From contig JAQWOH010000003.1 of assembly GCA_029245955.1 (NCBI GenBank), positions 1-41,256 on the forward strand: a DNA stretch of 41,256 bases, written 5' to 3'. Positions 26,504-35,605 of the stretch are shown here, one piece after another (the first letter of the stretch is position 1; every line of letters begins with the position of its first letter). Origin of the DNA: Fuerstiella sp. Its GTDB lineage: Bacteria; Planctomycetota; Planctomycetia; Planctomycetales; Planctomycetaceae. The position numbers and the translations under genes were made by a program. The notes below the pieces were generated by a model. It worked only from the letters and a program-made list of their open reading frames with translations. It had not been told where the DNA came from and did no database searches.

Positions 26504-27295
26504 CTAAATCATGTAATCCGTTGCGCGGCCGAGGATGCGGTCGACAAGGTCCTGAGAGAACTCCACAGCCGGTGACCGCTCCGGGTCAAGGTCCGTGGGA
26601 TTGATTCCACAATAAACGGACCAAGGGCCCAGGTGCCGCCAGCGACCCGCTCTTTGTGGCTCGTTTGGCAGAACAGGGGTCGTACAGCGATTACAGCCAA
26701 TGGAGGAATAGCCCTGATCGTGCAGAGGATTTGTAATAACGTCATGCTCGCTGATATATTCAGCCAACTGCTCATCATTGAAGTTTACAAGTGGGTTGAT
26801 TCTCAGACAGTTCAGGCGAGTGTCCACTGACAAAATCGGGCAAGCACCACGAGCTCCTCCATCCGAGCGACGCAGACTGCTGATCAGCGCATCGTACTGG
26901 CCCGATACGGCATCCAGAGGAGCAGACTTTCGCAGTTCGCAGCATTCCTTCTGCCCTTCCGGAGTCAGATACAACACGCCCTTTTCGGCCGACTGTTCCG
27001 CCATCGTCTGTTCCGGTACTAACGTCCTGATGGTCAAACCATATTGTTTTGCCAGGCGATCCCGCGTTTCCAGCGTTTCCGGGAACAGGACTCCCGTATC
27101 AACAAACAGAATGGGCATGCCTGCCGACACCGCCTGAAGCATATGGCAGATCGTATTGCCGGATTTCTGCATGGAAGACAGTGCAGCCACCCGATCGCCA
27201 AACGTAGTCTGCGACCATTGAAGCAATTCCTGAGGCGTTCGTTCCTCAAACGTGCGGTTCACTTCAATCAGGTCTGCCTGACTCAACCGTGGCAT
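26504..27295 (-). CDS. cysH: Phosphoadenylyl/adenylyl-sulfate reductase (CysH family), 4Fe-4S type
   Basis: A 263-residue protein with the PAPS-reductase fold: SMQKSGN at 41-47 (nucleotide loop), [22 protein letters not shown] with C118-C119, and [13 protein letters not shown] with C201/C204. The Cys-Cys plus CxxC set binds a 4Fe-4S cluster in assimilatory APS/PAPS reductases. The catalytic tail normally reads ECGLH; here it is WSVYCGINP with C229, so the nucleophile is kept in a changed context. The enzyme reduces activated sulfate to sulfite in cysteine synthesis, using thioredoxin. Because of the cluster, APS may be the substrate. It lies 495 bp upstream of the WecA-like gene and is divergent from the M20 peptidase. 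No ribosome binding site is evident. No other cys gene is nearby. Confidence 0.88.
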   Translation of the reverse strand: MPRLSQADLIEVNRTFEERTPQELLQWSQTTFGDRVAALSSMQKSGNTICHMLQAVSAGMPILFVDTGVLFPETLETRDRLAKQYGLTIRTLVPEQTMAEQSAEKGVLYLTPEGQKECCELRKSAPLDAVSGQYDALISSLRRSDGGARGACPILSVDTRLNCLRINPLVNFNDEQLAEYISEHDVITNPLHDQGYSSIGCNRCTTPVLPNEPQRAGRWRHLGPWSVYCGINPTDLDPERSPAVEFSQDLVDRILGRATDYMI

Positions 27296-27659
27296 TGCGA
27301 ATGTTTCTCGATGAATTGTTGTGGTTCACGTAAGTCTAACAACCGGTTACAACGGCGGGGCCCCGACAAGTAAGGGCAGCCCAAATCGGATTACGAGCAT
27401 CCTGCGGTTGTGTGCGTCTGATTCCATGAGTGACAAATCCGCCGATCAACAGACCGCTTAATGATAGCGGTTAGCCCCATCTCTGCCAGCACCAGTAATC
27501 GGCGAATGTCGGTGGTGCCGAACGCCACGGGCACTACGATACAAAACTGAATGGCACCAATGACCTAACACCGAAAATGTCCGAGACATGACACGGCTCG
27601 GACACTAAAAGCACTTCGAAGTGCTTTCTGACCTGGTGTCTGAATAATAAGGAATTTCC
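27296..27659. other. Divergent intergenic region between cysH and the M20 peptidase gene
   Basis: A 364-bp gap that must hold promoters for both genes, though no textbook -35/-10 pair is obvious. The half nearest the peptidase gene carries a cluster of hairpins at 27578-27641 and an AAGGAA ribosome binding site about 7 nt before the ATG. The half nearest cysH shows nothing I recognise. Confidence 0.6.
27578..27641 (+). promoter_or_regulatory. Hairpin cluster with competing pairings in the M20 peptidase leader
   Basis: Arm TGTCCGAG (27578-27585) pairs perfectly with CTCGGACA (27597-27604). A perfect 20-bp palindrome follows at 27608-27627 (AAAGCACT, TCGA, AGTGCTTT). In addition GGACACTA (27600-27607) can pair with TGGTGTCT (27634-27641) over 8 bp including two G-U pairs, enclosing the palindrome. 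The first and third helices share bases 27600-27604 and exclude each other. This could be an attenuator or switch, or the palindrome could be a protein operator. Confidence 0.5.
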
Positions 27660-28832
27660 ATGCAATCGATTAACGAAAACAAAGCAATCCGCCGCGTCAT
27701 GGAAATGATGGCCATACCCGGCCAAAGTTGCGATGAATCCAGGGTCTCCGTCTGGCTGCGTGAGGAACTTATAGGCGCGGGCGTACCAGAATCCGCGATC
27801 TCATCCGATACAGCGCACCGCAGGAGTCCCGCTGGCGGACAGGTTGGCAATCTGATCGTAAGACTAAAGGGAAACGTCCGGGGCCCCCGTCGCTTGCTGA
27901 TGGCTCACCTGGATACAGTCCCACTGGCCGTCGGTTGCAAGCCCGTCAGGAAAGGTGACTTCATTCGCCCCGCGGGCAAAACAGCCCTGGGAGGCGACAA
28001 CCGAGCCGGCTGCGCAGTGATCCTGACTGCGATCACCGAACTTCTGAAGCAGAACCGGCCGCACCCACCTCTGACATTGCTGTTTACTGTGCAGGAAGAA
28101 ATTGGCCTGCGGGGCGCCAAATTTCTGACAGCCAGTAAGTTGGGGCGTCCCCAGCTGTGCTTCAACTGGGATGGCAGTGACCCGGCCAGCCTGATCATCG
28201 GCGCCGTCGGAGCAACGAATCTGTCAATCGCCATTGAAGGGATCGCCAGTCACGCCGGCGCCCATCCGGAAAACGGAGTCAACGCCTCAGTCGTCGCCTC
28301 CCTTGCGATCGCGGACCTGCAACGTGACGGCTGGCACGGACTTGTCATCAAGTCGAAAAACCGCGGTGCCAGTAATATCGGCTCCATTAACGGCGGAGCG
28401 GCGACTAATGTGGTAATGCCGGAGGTCTTGATTGAAGCAGAAGCCCGAAGTCATCAGCCAGCGTTTAGAAAACGCATCGTGAAAGAGTATCGCAGAGCAT
28501 TTGCAGCTGCGCTCCGCGCGGTCACGAACAGCAATGGCAAACGTGGGAAACTGACGTTTGAGGAAGACACACGCTACGAAGCCTTCAGCATTCCAGAAAG
28601 CTCTGCATGCGTCACAGCGGCGAAAGCCGCCGTACGGAAGATCGGCCTGCAACCACTGGCCCGTGATTGTGACGGGGGACTGGACGCCAACTGGATGGCA
28701 GAGCACGGCTATCCGGCAGTGACCATGGGGTGCGGCCAAGCGGGGATTCATACTGTTGACGAAACACTGCACATCCCTCAGTTCCTGGACGCCTGCCGAA
28801 TCGCCGCGGCCATCGCCACTGATGTGACATGA
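27660..28832 (+). CDS. M20-family metallopeptidase (peptidase T-like)
   Basis: A 390-residue cytosolic protein with the M20 di-zinc set: HLDTVP with H83/D85, GGDNRAG with bridging D113, QEEIGLRGA with catalytic E146 and metal ligand E147, FNWDG with D171, and CGQAGIHTVDE with H364. The middle region (GIASHAGAHPENGVNAS) is the dimerisation/lid insert. The pattern GGDNRAG...QEEIGLRGA is that of the peptidase T/PepT2-like branch, exopeptidases acting on tripeptides or small peptides. Substrate specificity is inferred. AAGGAA about 7 nt before the ATG fixes the start. The leader contains the hairpin cluster at 27578-27641. It converges with the PPC-domain gene. Confidence 0.9.
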   Translation: MQSINENKAIRRVMEMMAIPGQSCDESRVSVWLREELIGAGVPESAISSDTAHRRSPAGGQVGNLIVRLKGNVRGPRRLLMAHLDTVPLAVGCKPVRKGDFIRPAGKTALGGDNRAGCAVILTAITELLKQNRPHPPLTLLFTVQEEIGLRGAKFLTASKLGRPQLCFNWDGSDPASLIIGAVGATNLSIAIEGIASHAGAHPENGVNASVVASLAIADLQRDGWHGLVIKSKNRGASNIGSINGGAATNVVMPEVLIEAEARSHQPAFRKRIVKEYRRAFAAALRAVTNSNGKRGKLTFEEDTRYEAFSIPESSACVTAAKAAVRKIGLQPLARDCDGGLDANWMAEHGYPAVTMGCGQAGIHTVDETLHIPQFLDACRIAAAIATDVT

Positions 28833-28875
28833 GTGGTTCACAGCCAATCTGCAGAGCCCGGCACGCTGAACCACT
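28832..28875 (+). terminator. Possible terminator of the M20 peptidase gene
   Basis: A perfect 9-bp inverted repeat AGTGGTTCA (28832-28840) / TGAACCACT (28867-28875) begins at the last base of the stop codon and is followed by a short T-run only. The 26-nt loop is long, so this is a weak candidate. It lies in the gap between converging genes. Confidence 0.35.
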
Positions 28876-28954
28876 TTGACCGCGACGCCGAAGTAACGAG
28901 GCAACAAGAATGCCGTACCAGACAGAAGGGACTCCGACCCACTCTGAAGGTCCT

Positions 28955-31324
28955 TCAGGGCGACGTGATCACAATCGGCGTCGACGACATCGCAATAACG
29001 TTTGCCCCTTCTGCGACGACAGCCTTCAGTTTCATGATCGCCTCCCCGTTCTGCACCAAGACATGGTCCGAGGGTACTCTGAGAACGCCGGAGGCCTGTT
29101 CCACGGGAATCATCACGGAAGCAACTTCCAGCGCCGCCGACCTGTCTTCCGCGACCAACGACACTCGAACATCCCGATGCAGTTTAGGGGACCGAAGAAT
29201 CTGGATGGGGATTTCAAGGCTCTGACCTTTCGCAGCTGTAACCTCGTGCTGCGGCGTCGATACAGTCAACAACGTTCCTTCCACATTCATAGTAATCCGC
29301 TGATTCATGCGGTTCACAAGCGTGCGCACATTGCCTTGTGGATCAGGCACATCCACGATGGTATTCAGCACAATGCGAGAAGTGCGGTCGATCTGCACCC
29401 ATTCGGGTAGAAACAGCGGAAAGTTGATCTGACTGACGGTGGGTGGCACAGAAATCGAGGCCCCAAAGATTCCCTGTGACACACGATCCGGACGAGCGGC
29501 CATCTCCAAACGCACTTCGCCAGAAAAATCGTCAATACGTGAAACCACAACCGGCGCGTCGTAGGTGGCTCCGCGGTGCACCGTGCGACCGGCGTCTGGA
29601 TAAAGTGGCCGCACGTTCGCGCGCGGCTTCATGATCGGTGCTACGAAAAATCGTTGAGAAACTTTGCTGTCGTTCGCAGTGCAGGTGACCGTCACCAGTG
29701 ATGCAAACGACGACGCCCGGCGAGACGAAGACAACGGAATTGCGATGGACGACTCACCTGCTGGAATCACAAGTCCTTCAGGAACTGTCGTGCCCTCAGG
29801 CAGGCCTTCGATATCGACTTTCACGTCCTGTTCGAATTCCGGCGGGCGCACAATGTCAACGTACAGCAAGCCACGGGGCTCTTTGCCCTTCTTACGTTTA
29901 TTCGGAATTTCAGGCGGTGCTTCTCCGATCATAAGTTCAACCACATCGGGAACGACGACTTCAAAGGATGACACCGGCCTCGTAAACAACACACGGTAAA
30001 TCGAGTCGGGGGCTCCCTGGCGACCTGAGACGTCGGAAACCCGGAGGGTGTAAAGGCCGTCTGCCGGGGCCCTGAAACGGACGAATGCGTCCGTGGACCC
30101 GTTCACATCATCTGCGGATGCAACAGCCTTTCCATCTGCATCGACAACGGTGATCTCCACATCCAGCATCGAATTGATTGAGCGGGCAGCGACGGTGATG
30201 TCCCACTCAGCTCCCTTCGCCATTTCAAAAGTATACGCATCATGACTTTCAGTATTCTCCAGCCGCCCGGTCACTGCCACTGGCAGCTCGACAGTCTGTG
30301 GTTTACCGTCGTCGCGCTGTTCGATCAGTTCTGCATGGGCGCTTATAGGAACCTGATGCCGAACGCTTCCAGCTGGCGTATCAAACTCGATGTCCAGCTG
30401 TTCGCTGGCTGATTCTTCAGGAAACCGAATTTCACGTTCAACAGACTCGATCACCGGAGTCCCGGTCTCCAGCCCATAGCCGATTAACGTCATCTTCTGA
30501 GTTGTTCCACGCTGACCTGCGGCTGGCAGCGTCGCAACGACCCGTGGCCCCAGTTCCAGAGACAAACGGTAGCCCATCGATCGATTACCGCGATAGTCAA
30601 TGTCGTTCAGTGTCACCCGATACTCCGCCCCGTTCCTGACTGCAAACGTCGTCTTGAGGCCACGCCCCTCGGTGTCAGCCGCGTCGGCGACAGGATTACC
30701 GGACTCATCACTAACCAGTACGGCAGCATTGATTCCGAACCCGAACCCGTGAGACTGCACCGAACAGGTAACAAGTCCGTCCACGGGTGAAACAAATCGA
30801 TACCGATCAACTTCCTCTTTCTGCTTCAACCGACCGAACAAGGTGCACGGCAGCGTCGGCAACTGCTGCGGCGAATCGCGTGATGATCCCGATTCCTCTT
30901 CTATGGCATCGTGGCTGTCAGTCACCAGCAACTCCAGCGGCGGTGAGACACCATTGGCATTAGCGGCCCGCCACCTGATGGGTCCCGGCGGCATGTTCTC
31001 AGGAACCGTAAGACGAACCGTCACCTCACGCGGAACCATGAACGCTTTGTTGCTGGCCTTGGGGCCGAACCAGTGAGGTGCCCCCGGAAACAGCATTTTT
31101 CCGGGGGCAGACAGAACCTCGATTTTAACGCGACCGTCAAGAACGAAGAATTGCGTGTCCGGCGTCCAGTCATACCCACCCAAGTGCACTTTGATGGTGC
31201 TTCCGGCCGGCAACGTCGCGGGAAAAGCATAACCGATCGTCGGCGGTTGCTGGCTGTAAACTGTGGCTTGCAGAGACAGAAGCACTGCGACGCAAAGTCT
31301 GAATATAATTCCTGCCTTCATCAT
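28955..31324 (-). CDS. Secreted PPC-domain (pre-peptidase C-terminal) protein
   Basis: A 789-residue protein with signal peptide (about 1-25, ending VYSQQ). After an Ig-like N-terminal region (GYAFPATLPAGSTIKVHLGG), two PPC-type beta-sandwich domains are seen: about 155-260 (GRLKQKEEVDRYRFVSPVDG, YRVTLNDIDYRGNRSMGYRLSL) and about 350-455 (GRLENTESHDAYTFEMAKG, PADGLYTLRVSDVSGRQG, SIYRVLF). The C-terminal third consists of more beta-rich repeats without a recognised catalytic motif. A poly-basic stretch NKRKKGKEPRG sits between domains. PPC proteins in planctomycetes are usually encoded beside DUF1501 and DUF1549/DUF1553 genes, as here (131 bp downstream of DUF1501). The probable role is binding or presenting polymer outside the cell. 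Confidence 0.85.
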   Translation of the reverse strand: MMKAGIIFRLCVAVLLSLQATVYSQQPPTIGYAFPATLPAGSTIKVHLGGYDWTPDTQFFVLDGRVKIEVLSAPGKMLFPGAPHWFGPKASNKAFMVPREVTVRLTVPENMPPGPIRWRAANANGVSPPLELLVTDSHDAIEEESGSSRDSPQQLPTLPCTLFGRLKQKEEVDRYRFVSPVDGLVTCSVQSHGFGFGINAAVLVSDESGNPVADAADTEGRGLKTTFAVRNGAEYRVTLNDIDYRGNRSMGYRLSLELGPRVVATLPAAGQRGTTQKMTLIGYGLETGTPVIESVEREIRFPEESASEQLDIEFDTPAGSVRHQVPISAHAELIEQRDDGKPQTVELPVAVTGRLENTESHDAYTFEMAKGAEWDITVAARSINSMLDVEITVVDADGKAVASADDVNGSTDAFVRFRAPADGLYTLRVSDVSGRQGAPDSIYRVLFTRPVSSFEVVVPDVVELMIGEAPPEIPNKRKKGKEPRGLLYVDIVRPPEFEQDVKVDIEGLPEGTTVPEGLVIPAGESSIAIPLSSSRRASSFASLVTVTCTANDSKVSQRFFVAPIMKPRANVRPLYPDAGRTVHRGATYDAPVVVSRIDDFSGEVRLEMAARPDRVSQGIFGASISVPPTVSQINFPLFLPEWVQIDRTSRIVLNTIVDVPDPQGNVRTLVNRMNQRITMNVEGTLLTVSTPQHEVTAAKGQSLEIPIQILRSPKLHRDVRVSLVAEDRSAALEVASVMIPVEQASGVLRVPSDHVLVQNGEAIMKLKAVVAEGANVIAMSSTPIVITSP

Positions 31325-31454
31325 CGTTCTTCGCTCTGGCGTGGCCAGCTCTGGAATAGGGTAAAGTATCTATCCTGATGCACACCGCAATCGATGAATT
31401 CACCATAAACCGCGAACGTCCCGGTCCGCCAGCAGGATGAACTGCGACAGCCGC

Positions 31455-32792
31455 CTAAACCAGTCCCGGAATCATCTTCCCGCCGTTACCCACCGGGACC
31501 GGGCGTCCCTGAGGTGTGTAGTATATTTTTTCTGTGTTCATTCCGAGTAGTCGAAAAATCGTATATTGCAGGTCGGCAATGGAAACAGGGTCTGCCAATG
31601 GCGCCGATGCCGTGGCGTCGGTTTCGCCGATCACCTGCCCCGGCGACACGCCACCGCCGGCCAGCAGAATACTCTGAGCACGACTCCAGTGATCTCGCCC
31701 CGCATCACCATTGACTTTCGGAGTACGACCCATTTCTCCCATCATTACGACTAACGTCGTGTCGAGCAGACCACGGTCCTCGAGATCTGTGACCAATGCG
31801 CTGAAGGCCAGATCGGCCTGAGGAATCAGGTCCTCCTTCAGGCTCGGAAAACAGTCGTAATGGGTGTCCCAGCCAGCGTGATCGACACCAACGAAGCGGC
31901 AACCTGACTCAACAAGACGTCGTGACAGCAATGCACATTGTCCGATCGTGGAATGGCCGTAACGCTCCCTTAGCGACCGGGACTCAGCATGAATATCGAA
32001 AGCTCTCTGAGCCTCTGAAGATGTGATCAGATCGTACGCTTTGCTGTAATAGGCAGACATGTCAGCCGCTTTCCCCGATGCGTCTCCTCGCAGCTGTTCG
32101 ACTCCGGAAAGCAGCTGTTGCCGACGAGTCATGCGGCCGCTGGTGGTCCCTTTAGGCAGCGTCAGATCTCGCACGTTGAAATCCGGCTGGACCGGATCCG
32201 TTTCGATCACGAATGGAGCGTATTCCGGCCCGTAAAATCCGGGCCCGCCGGCGTCCATCGGCGCGGGTAAATTCACATAAGCAGGCACGGAACCCTGAAC
32301 ACCCAGTTCACGAGCTACGCGAGAACCGATCGAAGGGTAAAGCACGTTTGCCGGTATTCGGCTGTTCTGACCGTCACGAAATCGCGGCTTGTAACCGGTC
32401 ATCACGTAGTAGTAACCTGTGACATGACCGTTATCGCCGTGGGAGTGACTGCGAACAATCGTGTATTTGTCAGCCACCTTCGCACATTCCGGCAGATGCT
32501 CACAAATTTGAGTCCCTGCGACATTTGTTGAAACGGGCTTGAAGGGACCACGCACGTTTTCCGGTGCGTTCGGCTTCATATCCCACATGTCGATGGTGCT
32601 TGGACCGCCCTCCAGAAACAGCATAATGCAGGACCTGGCCTGTGGGGCGACGGCCTTGATGTCGTCAGCCTGCAGCAGAGACGGCAGGTTCAGCCCGGCG
32701 ACCGCGCCCAGTCCGCCAATCCGAATCGCGTCTCTGCGAGATTGACGATCGCAATATCGTCCGCGTTTCTGACGTAATGGTATTTTCAGCAT
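31455..32792 (-). CDS. DUF1501 family protein, second copy
   Basis: From the ATG at 32792 the protein has 445 residues. GGAG lies 7 nt upstream, so a GTG 51 bp earlier is not the start. The leader SRRDAIRIGGLGAVAGL is Tat-like. DUF1501 motifs follow: CIMLFLEGGPSTIDMWDMKP, NGHVTGYYYVMTGYKP, QCALLSRRLVESGCRFVGVDHAGWDTH, LLDTTLVVMMGEMGRTPKVN, GRDHWSRAQSILLAGGGV and a TPQGRPVPV end. It belongs to the better-conserved DUF1501 branch (GEMGRTP, GRDHW), whereas the 22869-24293 copy has TEFGRQP and GRDHN. It sits between the DUF1549/DUF1553 gene (75 bp upstream) and the PPC gene, forming a three-gene minus-strand unit. Activity is unproven. Confidence 0.94.
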   Translation of the reverse strand: MLKIPLRQKRGRYCDRQSRRDAIRIGGLGAVAGLNLPSLLQADDIKAVAPQARSCIMLFLEGGPSTIDMWDMKPNAPENVRGPFKPVSTNVAGTQICEHLPECAKVADKYTIVRSHSHGDNGHVTGYYYVMTGYKPRFRDGQNSRIPANVLYPSIGSRVARELGVQGSVPAYVNLPAPMDAGGPGFYGPEYAPFVIETDPVQPDFNVRDLTLPKGTTSGRMTRRQQLLSGVEQLRGDASGKAADMSAYYSKAYDLITSSEAQRAFDIHAESRSLRERYGHSTIGQCALLSRRLVESGCRFVGVDHAGWDTHYDCFPSLKEDLIPQADLAFSALVTDLEDRGLLDTTLVVMMGEMGRTPKVNGDAGRDHWSRAQSILLAGGGVSPGQVIGETDATASAPLADPVSIADLQYTIFRLLGMNTEKIYYTPQGRPVPVGNGGKMIPGLV

Positions 32793-32866
32793 GAGAGTCT
32801 CCGGTCTGGGGGAACGGCTAAGGCATCCTGCCACAGTGGTCACACACGCAATTCGGCATCATCGTG

Positions 32867-35296
32867 TCAGTGGTTAAACAGAAACTCCTTCGTGTTCAAC
32901 AACGTCCACATCAGATCTTCGACCGCTTCACGACGATCCGCATTCTGACTGCAGGCCTGTAACATCAGATCGCGTTCGGCAACGGTCGGATAACGATTAA
33001 CCGTGGACAAATATAACTCCTCAATGATTGCCTCGAAACCAAGATCAGAATTGGCTAACTGCCGCACGCGGCCATGCCGATGCTGAATCTTTTCGCCAAT
33101 CTCTGATGAGTTCAACAGATGCAGGGCCTGAGAAATACTGGGAGCATCACCACGCTCACAAGCACACACGGTGGTTCTGGTCGGGCGGCCGAAAATACGG
33201 AAGAAATACGACGGCATACGGTTATCCCAGACCTCAATCGCCCGAGCCCCCAATGGCCAGCCATTGAATTTCTCGGCAGTGCCGGTCACCTGGCTGATTG
33301 CATCCAGTAAGACTTCGGCAGGATGCGGACGATAGGCGGCACGAGAAAAGTTCTGCAGGTCGCCAACGTTGGAATCGTTTTTCTCACTGCTCAACTGATA
33401 GGTACGAGACTCCAGAATGGTTTTAGTCAGAACCTTCAGGTCGTATTCAGATTCTCGCAGATGGTTGGCCAGTGCAGTCAGTACCGCTTCATTACTGGCC
33501 GGATTGCTGGCACGCAGATCGTCAACCGGATCAATAAGACCGCGACTAAAATAGTTCGCCCAGACACGATTCACGATTGCTCTGGCAAAATATGGATTAC
33601 TGTCGCCGGTCATCCAGTCGGCGAGATGAACGCGCCGATCGACAGGCATCTTGAAGTCGGCATCTGCGGACAGAACTTCACCAAGCCCCTTTGCCGGAAC
33701 GAGAAAATCCATTTTCGGGTGCTTAAGATCGCTTCCAGCCTTCAACAGAATACCTTTCGCCCCCCCCGGCAACGTTTTCTGTCCGACTCCCGTGAACAGA
33801 CCGGCAAAGGAATAAAAATCTTCCTGCGACCATTTTTCGAACGGATGATGGTGACATTCAGCGCATTCAATACGAATGCCCAGAAACAACTGGCTGATGG
33901 AACTGCCAAGCTCTTTAGGTTCATTCAGCGTCACGTACAGTGCGGCAGGGCTCTGAGCACGAGTGCTTCCTCTGGCCGTCAAGATATCACGGACGAATTC
34001 ATCGTAGGGTCGGTTCTCGCGAAACTGCCGGCGCAGCCAGCGGTTAAACGCCACCGACGCTTCCGCCCCCAGGGCATTGCCGTCAACACGCAAAAGGTCC
34101 GCCCACTTTTGCGACTGATAAAAACTGTATTCGTTGCGGTTCAGCAACTGCTGAATCAGACGCGTCCGTTTGTCCGGTTCGTCGCTGCCCAGAAAGGTTC
34201 GCGTTTCGTCTGCGGTCGGCAGAGTACCGATCGCATCCAGAAACACTCGACGCAGAAATGTGGCATCATCGGCCAGGCCTGATGGCTGAATGCCGAGTCG
34301 ATCCAGCTTGTCCCACACGTGTCGATCGACAAAGTTGTTTTCGGGGGGGCGTTTGAATTCAGTGCCGGGCCGAGGGATCGTGACTGTGCACACGGCCATT
34401 TGATCCAGAAAACGAACCAGCACAGCGGCTTCTCCTGGCACTCCCTTCGCCGCAACCTGACCGTCACTGCTGACGGCGGCAAGATTGTCGGCATTAGACT
34501 GAAATTCTGCTGTGTGGGTCACGTCTCGCTGCGATCCATCGACAAGGTGAGCGATCACTCTCAGTTGCTGTCGACCGTCGAGACTCAGCATTGCGTCCGC
34601 AGGCTGAACTTCGATCGATGTGACAGCAACCGGCTCATCTTCAAACTGAGCACCTTCTGAAAGCCATCGTAACAGCGTGCGATAGTGAATCGACGTATCG
34701 TCTGTTCTTTGGCCGCCGGCGTGCGGCACTTGTCCTGTCGCCTTTCCCAGAATCAGACTTGTGGCGGGAACAACGCGATTGACTCTGCGCCCGCGATTTT
34801 CTCTGGTGAGCGTTTCAAAGTCGGCTTCTGCGTCAAAGCCGAAGACGCTGAGCTTAAAGCCGTTCTGGCCTTCGGCCTTTCCGTGACAACCGCCGGAATT
34901 GCAGCCAAGCTTCGTAAGAGCCGGTATCACCGCGTTGCCAAACGACACCGGATCAGGCGTGTCGAATCCCCTGACTGAAATCGGAACTTCCCGTCGATCC
35001 ATACCACTAATGATAATCAGTTGAGTCTGTCCGTCACCCTTCGCCTCAACGATGCCGGCTTCGGACACGACGGCCACTTTGCTGTTGGCAACCAGGTATT
35101 TGGCGGTTCTGGTCAGATCTGTCTGCAGCCCCGAAGCAGAGTTCGTTACGGCAACAACCTGAGTAGTCGCCTGCGGACCACGAAGATCAATCTCGTCAGG
35201 ATAAACAACGAGATCTTCCGCCATTACGGTCGCCCCGCACGCGCACACCAGCACGCAGAGGAAAACGAGCGATGCTGTGGCGCTGCGTTCATGCAT
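32867..35296 (-). CDS. DUF1549/DUF1553 protein with Ig-like (BIG2) domains
   Basis: An 809-residue protein with signal peptide (about 1-26). Residues about 28-108 and 223-308 are bacterial Ig-like (BIG2) domains (VYPDEIDLRG...VEAKGDGQTQLII; SIEVQPADAMLSLDGRQQL...VSSDGQVAAKGVPGEA). Between them is GCNSGGCHGKAEGQNGF at 131-147, where the Cys pair is spaced C-x4-C-H. DUF1549 covers about 320-500 (FLRRVFLDAIGTLPTADE, QKWADLLRVDGNA) with a normal CAECH at 478-482. DUF1553 covers about 555-805 (HLADWMTGDSNPYFARAIVNRVWANYFSRGL, SQALHLLNSSEI). This is the non-PSD1 architecture of the family, with BIG2 replacing the N-terminal cytochrome domain. CAGGA about 10 nt before the ATG supports the start. It heads the unit with DUF1501 and PPC genes. 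Confidence 0.93.
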   Translation of the reverse strand: MHERSATASLVFLCVLVCACGATVMAEDLVVYPDEIDLRGPQATTQVVAVTNSASGLQTDLTRTAKYLVANSKVAVVSEAGIVEAKGDGQTQLIIISGMDRREVPISVRGFDTPDPVSFGNAVIPALTKLGCNSGGCHGKAEGQNGFKLSVFGFDAEADFETLTRENRGRRVNRVVPATSLILGKATGQVPHAGGQRTDDTSIHYRTLLRWLSEGAQFEDEPVAVTSIEVQPADAMLSLDGRQQLRVIAHLVDGSQRDVTHTAEFQSNADNLAAVSSDGQVAAKGVPGEAAVLVRFLDQMAVCTVTIPRPGTEFKRPPENNFVDRHVWDKLDRLGIQPSGLADDATFLRRVFLDAIGTLPTADETRTFLGSDEPDKRTRLIQQLLNRNEYSFYQSQKWADLLRVDGNALGAEASVAFNRWLRRQFRENRPYDEFVRDILTARGSTRAQSPAALYVTLNEPKELGSSISQLFLGIRIECAECHHHPFEKWSQEDFYSFAGLFTGVGQKTLPGGAKGILLKAGSDLKHPKMDFLVPAKGLGEVLSADADFKMPVDRRVHLADWMTGDSNPYFARAIVNRVWANYFSRGLIDPVDDLRASNPASNEAVLTALANHLRESEYDLKVLTKTILESRTYQLSSEKNDSNVGDLQNFSRAAYRPHPAEVLLDAISQVTGTAEKFNGWPLGARAIEVWDNRMPSYFFRIFGRPTRTTVCACERGDAPSISQALHLLNSSEIGEKIQHRHGRVRQLANSDLGFEAIIEELYLSTVNRYPTVAERDLMLQACSQNADRREAVEDLMWTLLNTKEFLFNH

Positions 35297-35605
35297 GGAT
35301 TAAGTCCTGAGGCAGGGTAACGATCACGGAAACCGTTGAGAAGAACCGGTTTGGCAGGAAATGAACCTACGGAATTCTAATTGATCGGCGGATCAGGCAC
35401 AAACTTCAAACCCCACATTGCTCCACTGGCGCAGTGTTCCTGACTGGTAACGATCGTATCTGCGGATCATTCCTGCGGACATATCACGGCCGACGAATAC
35501 ACCGGGTGCCGACTGACAGCACGCGGACGTCAATTCTCTGGCCACGACTTTCGTCTCGCCCGCGGATTGTGTACCCGCGCCAAGGCCATGTACAGAACAG
35601 GAGAG
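35297..35605. other. Intergenic stretch, nothing recognised
   Basis: About 309 bp between the start of the DUF1549/DUF1553 gene and the stop of the flavin-reductase-like gene, both minus-strand. A plus-strand open frame running from 35434 into the flavin-reductase gene is its antisense shadow. It should contain the promoter of the DUF1549-DUF1501-PPC unit, but no clear element is seen. Confidence 0.5.

Noticed and set aside
33323..34282. 319-codon plus-strand ORF
   Set aside because: Antisense to the well-supported DUF1549/DUF1553 gene, with basic, low-complexity composition typical of shadow frames.
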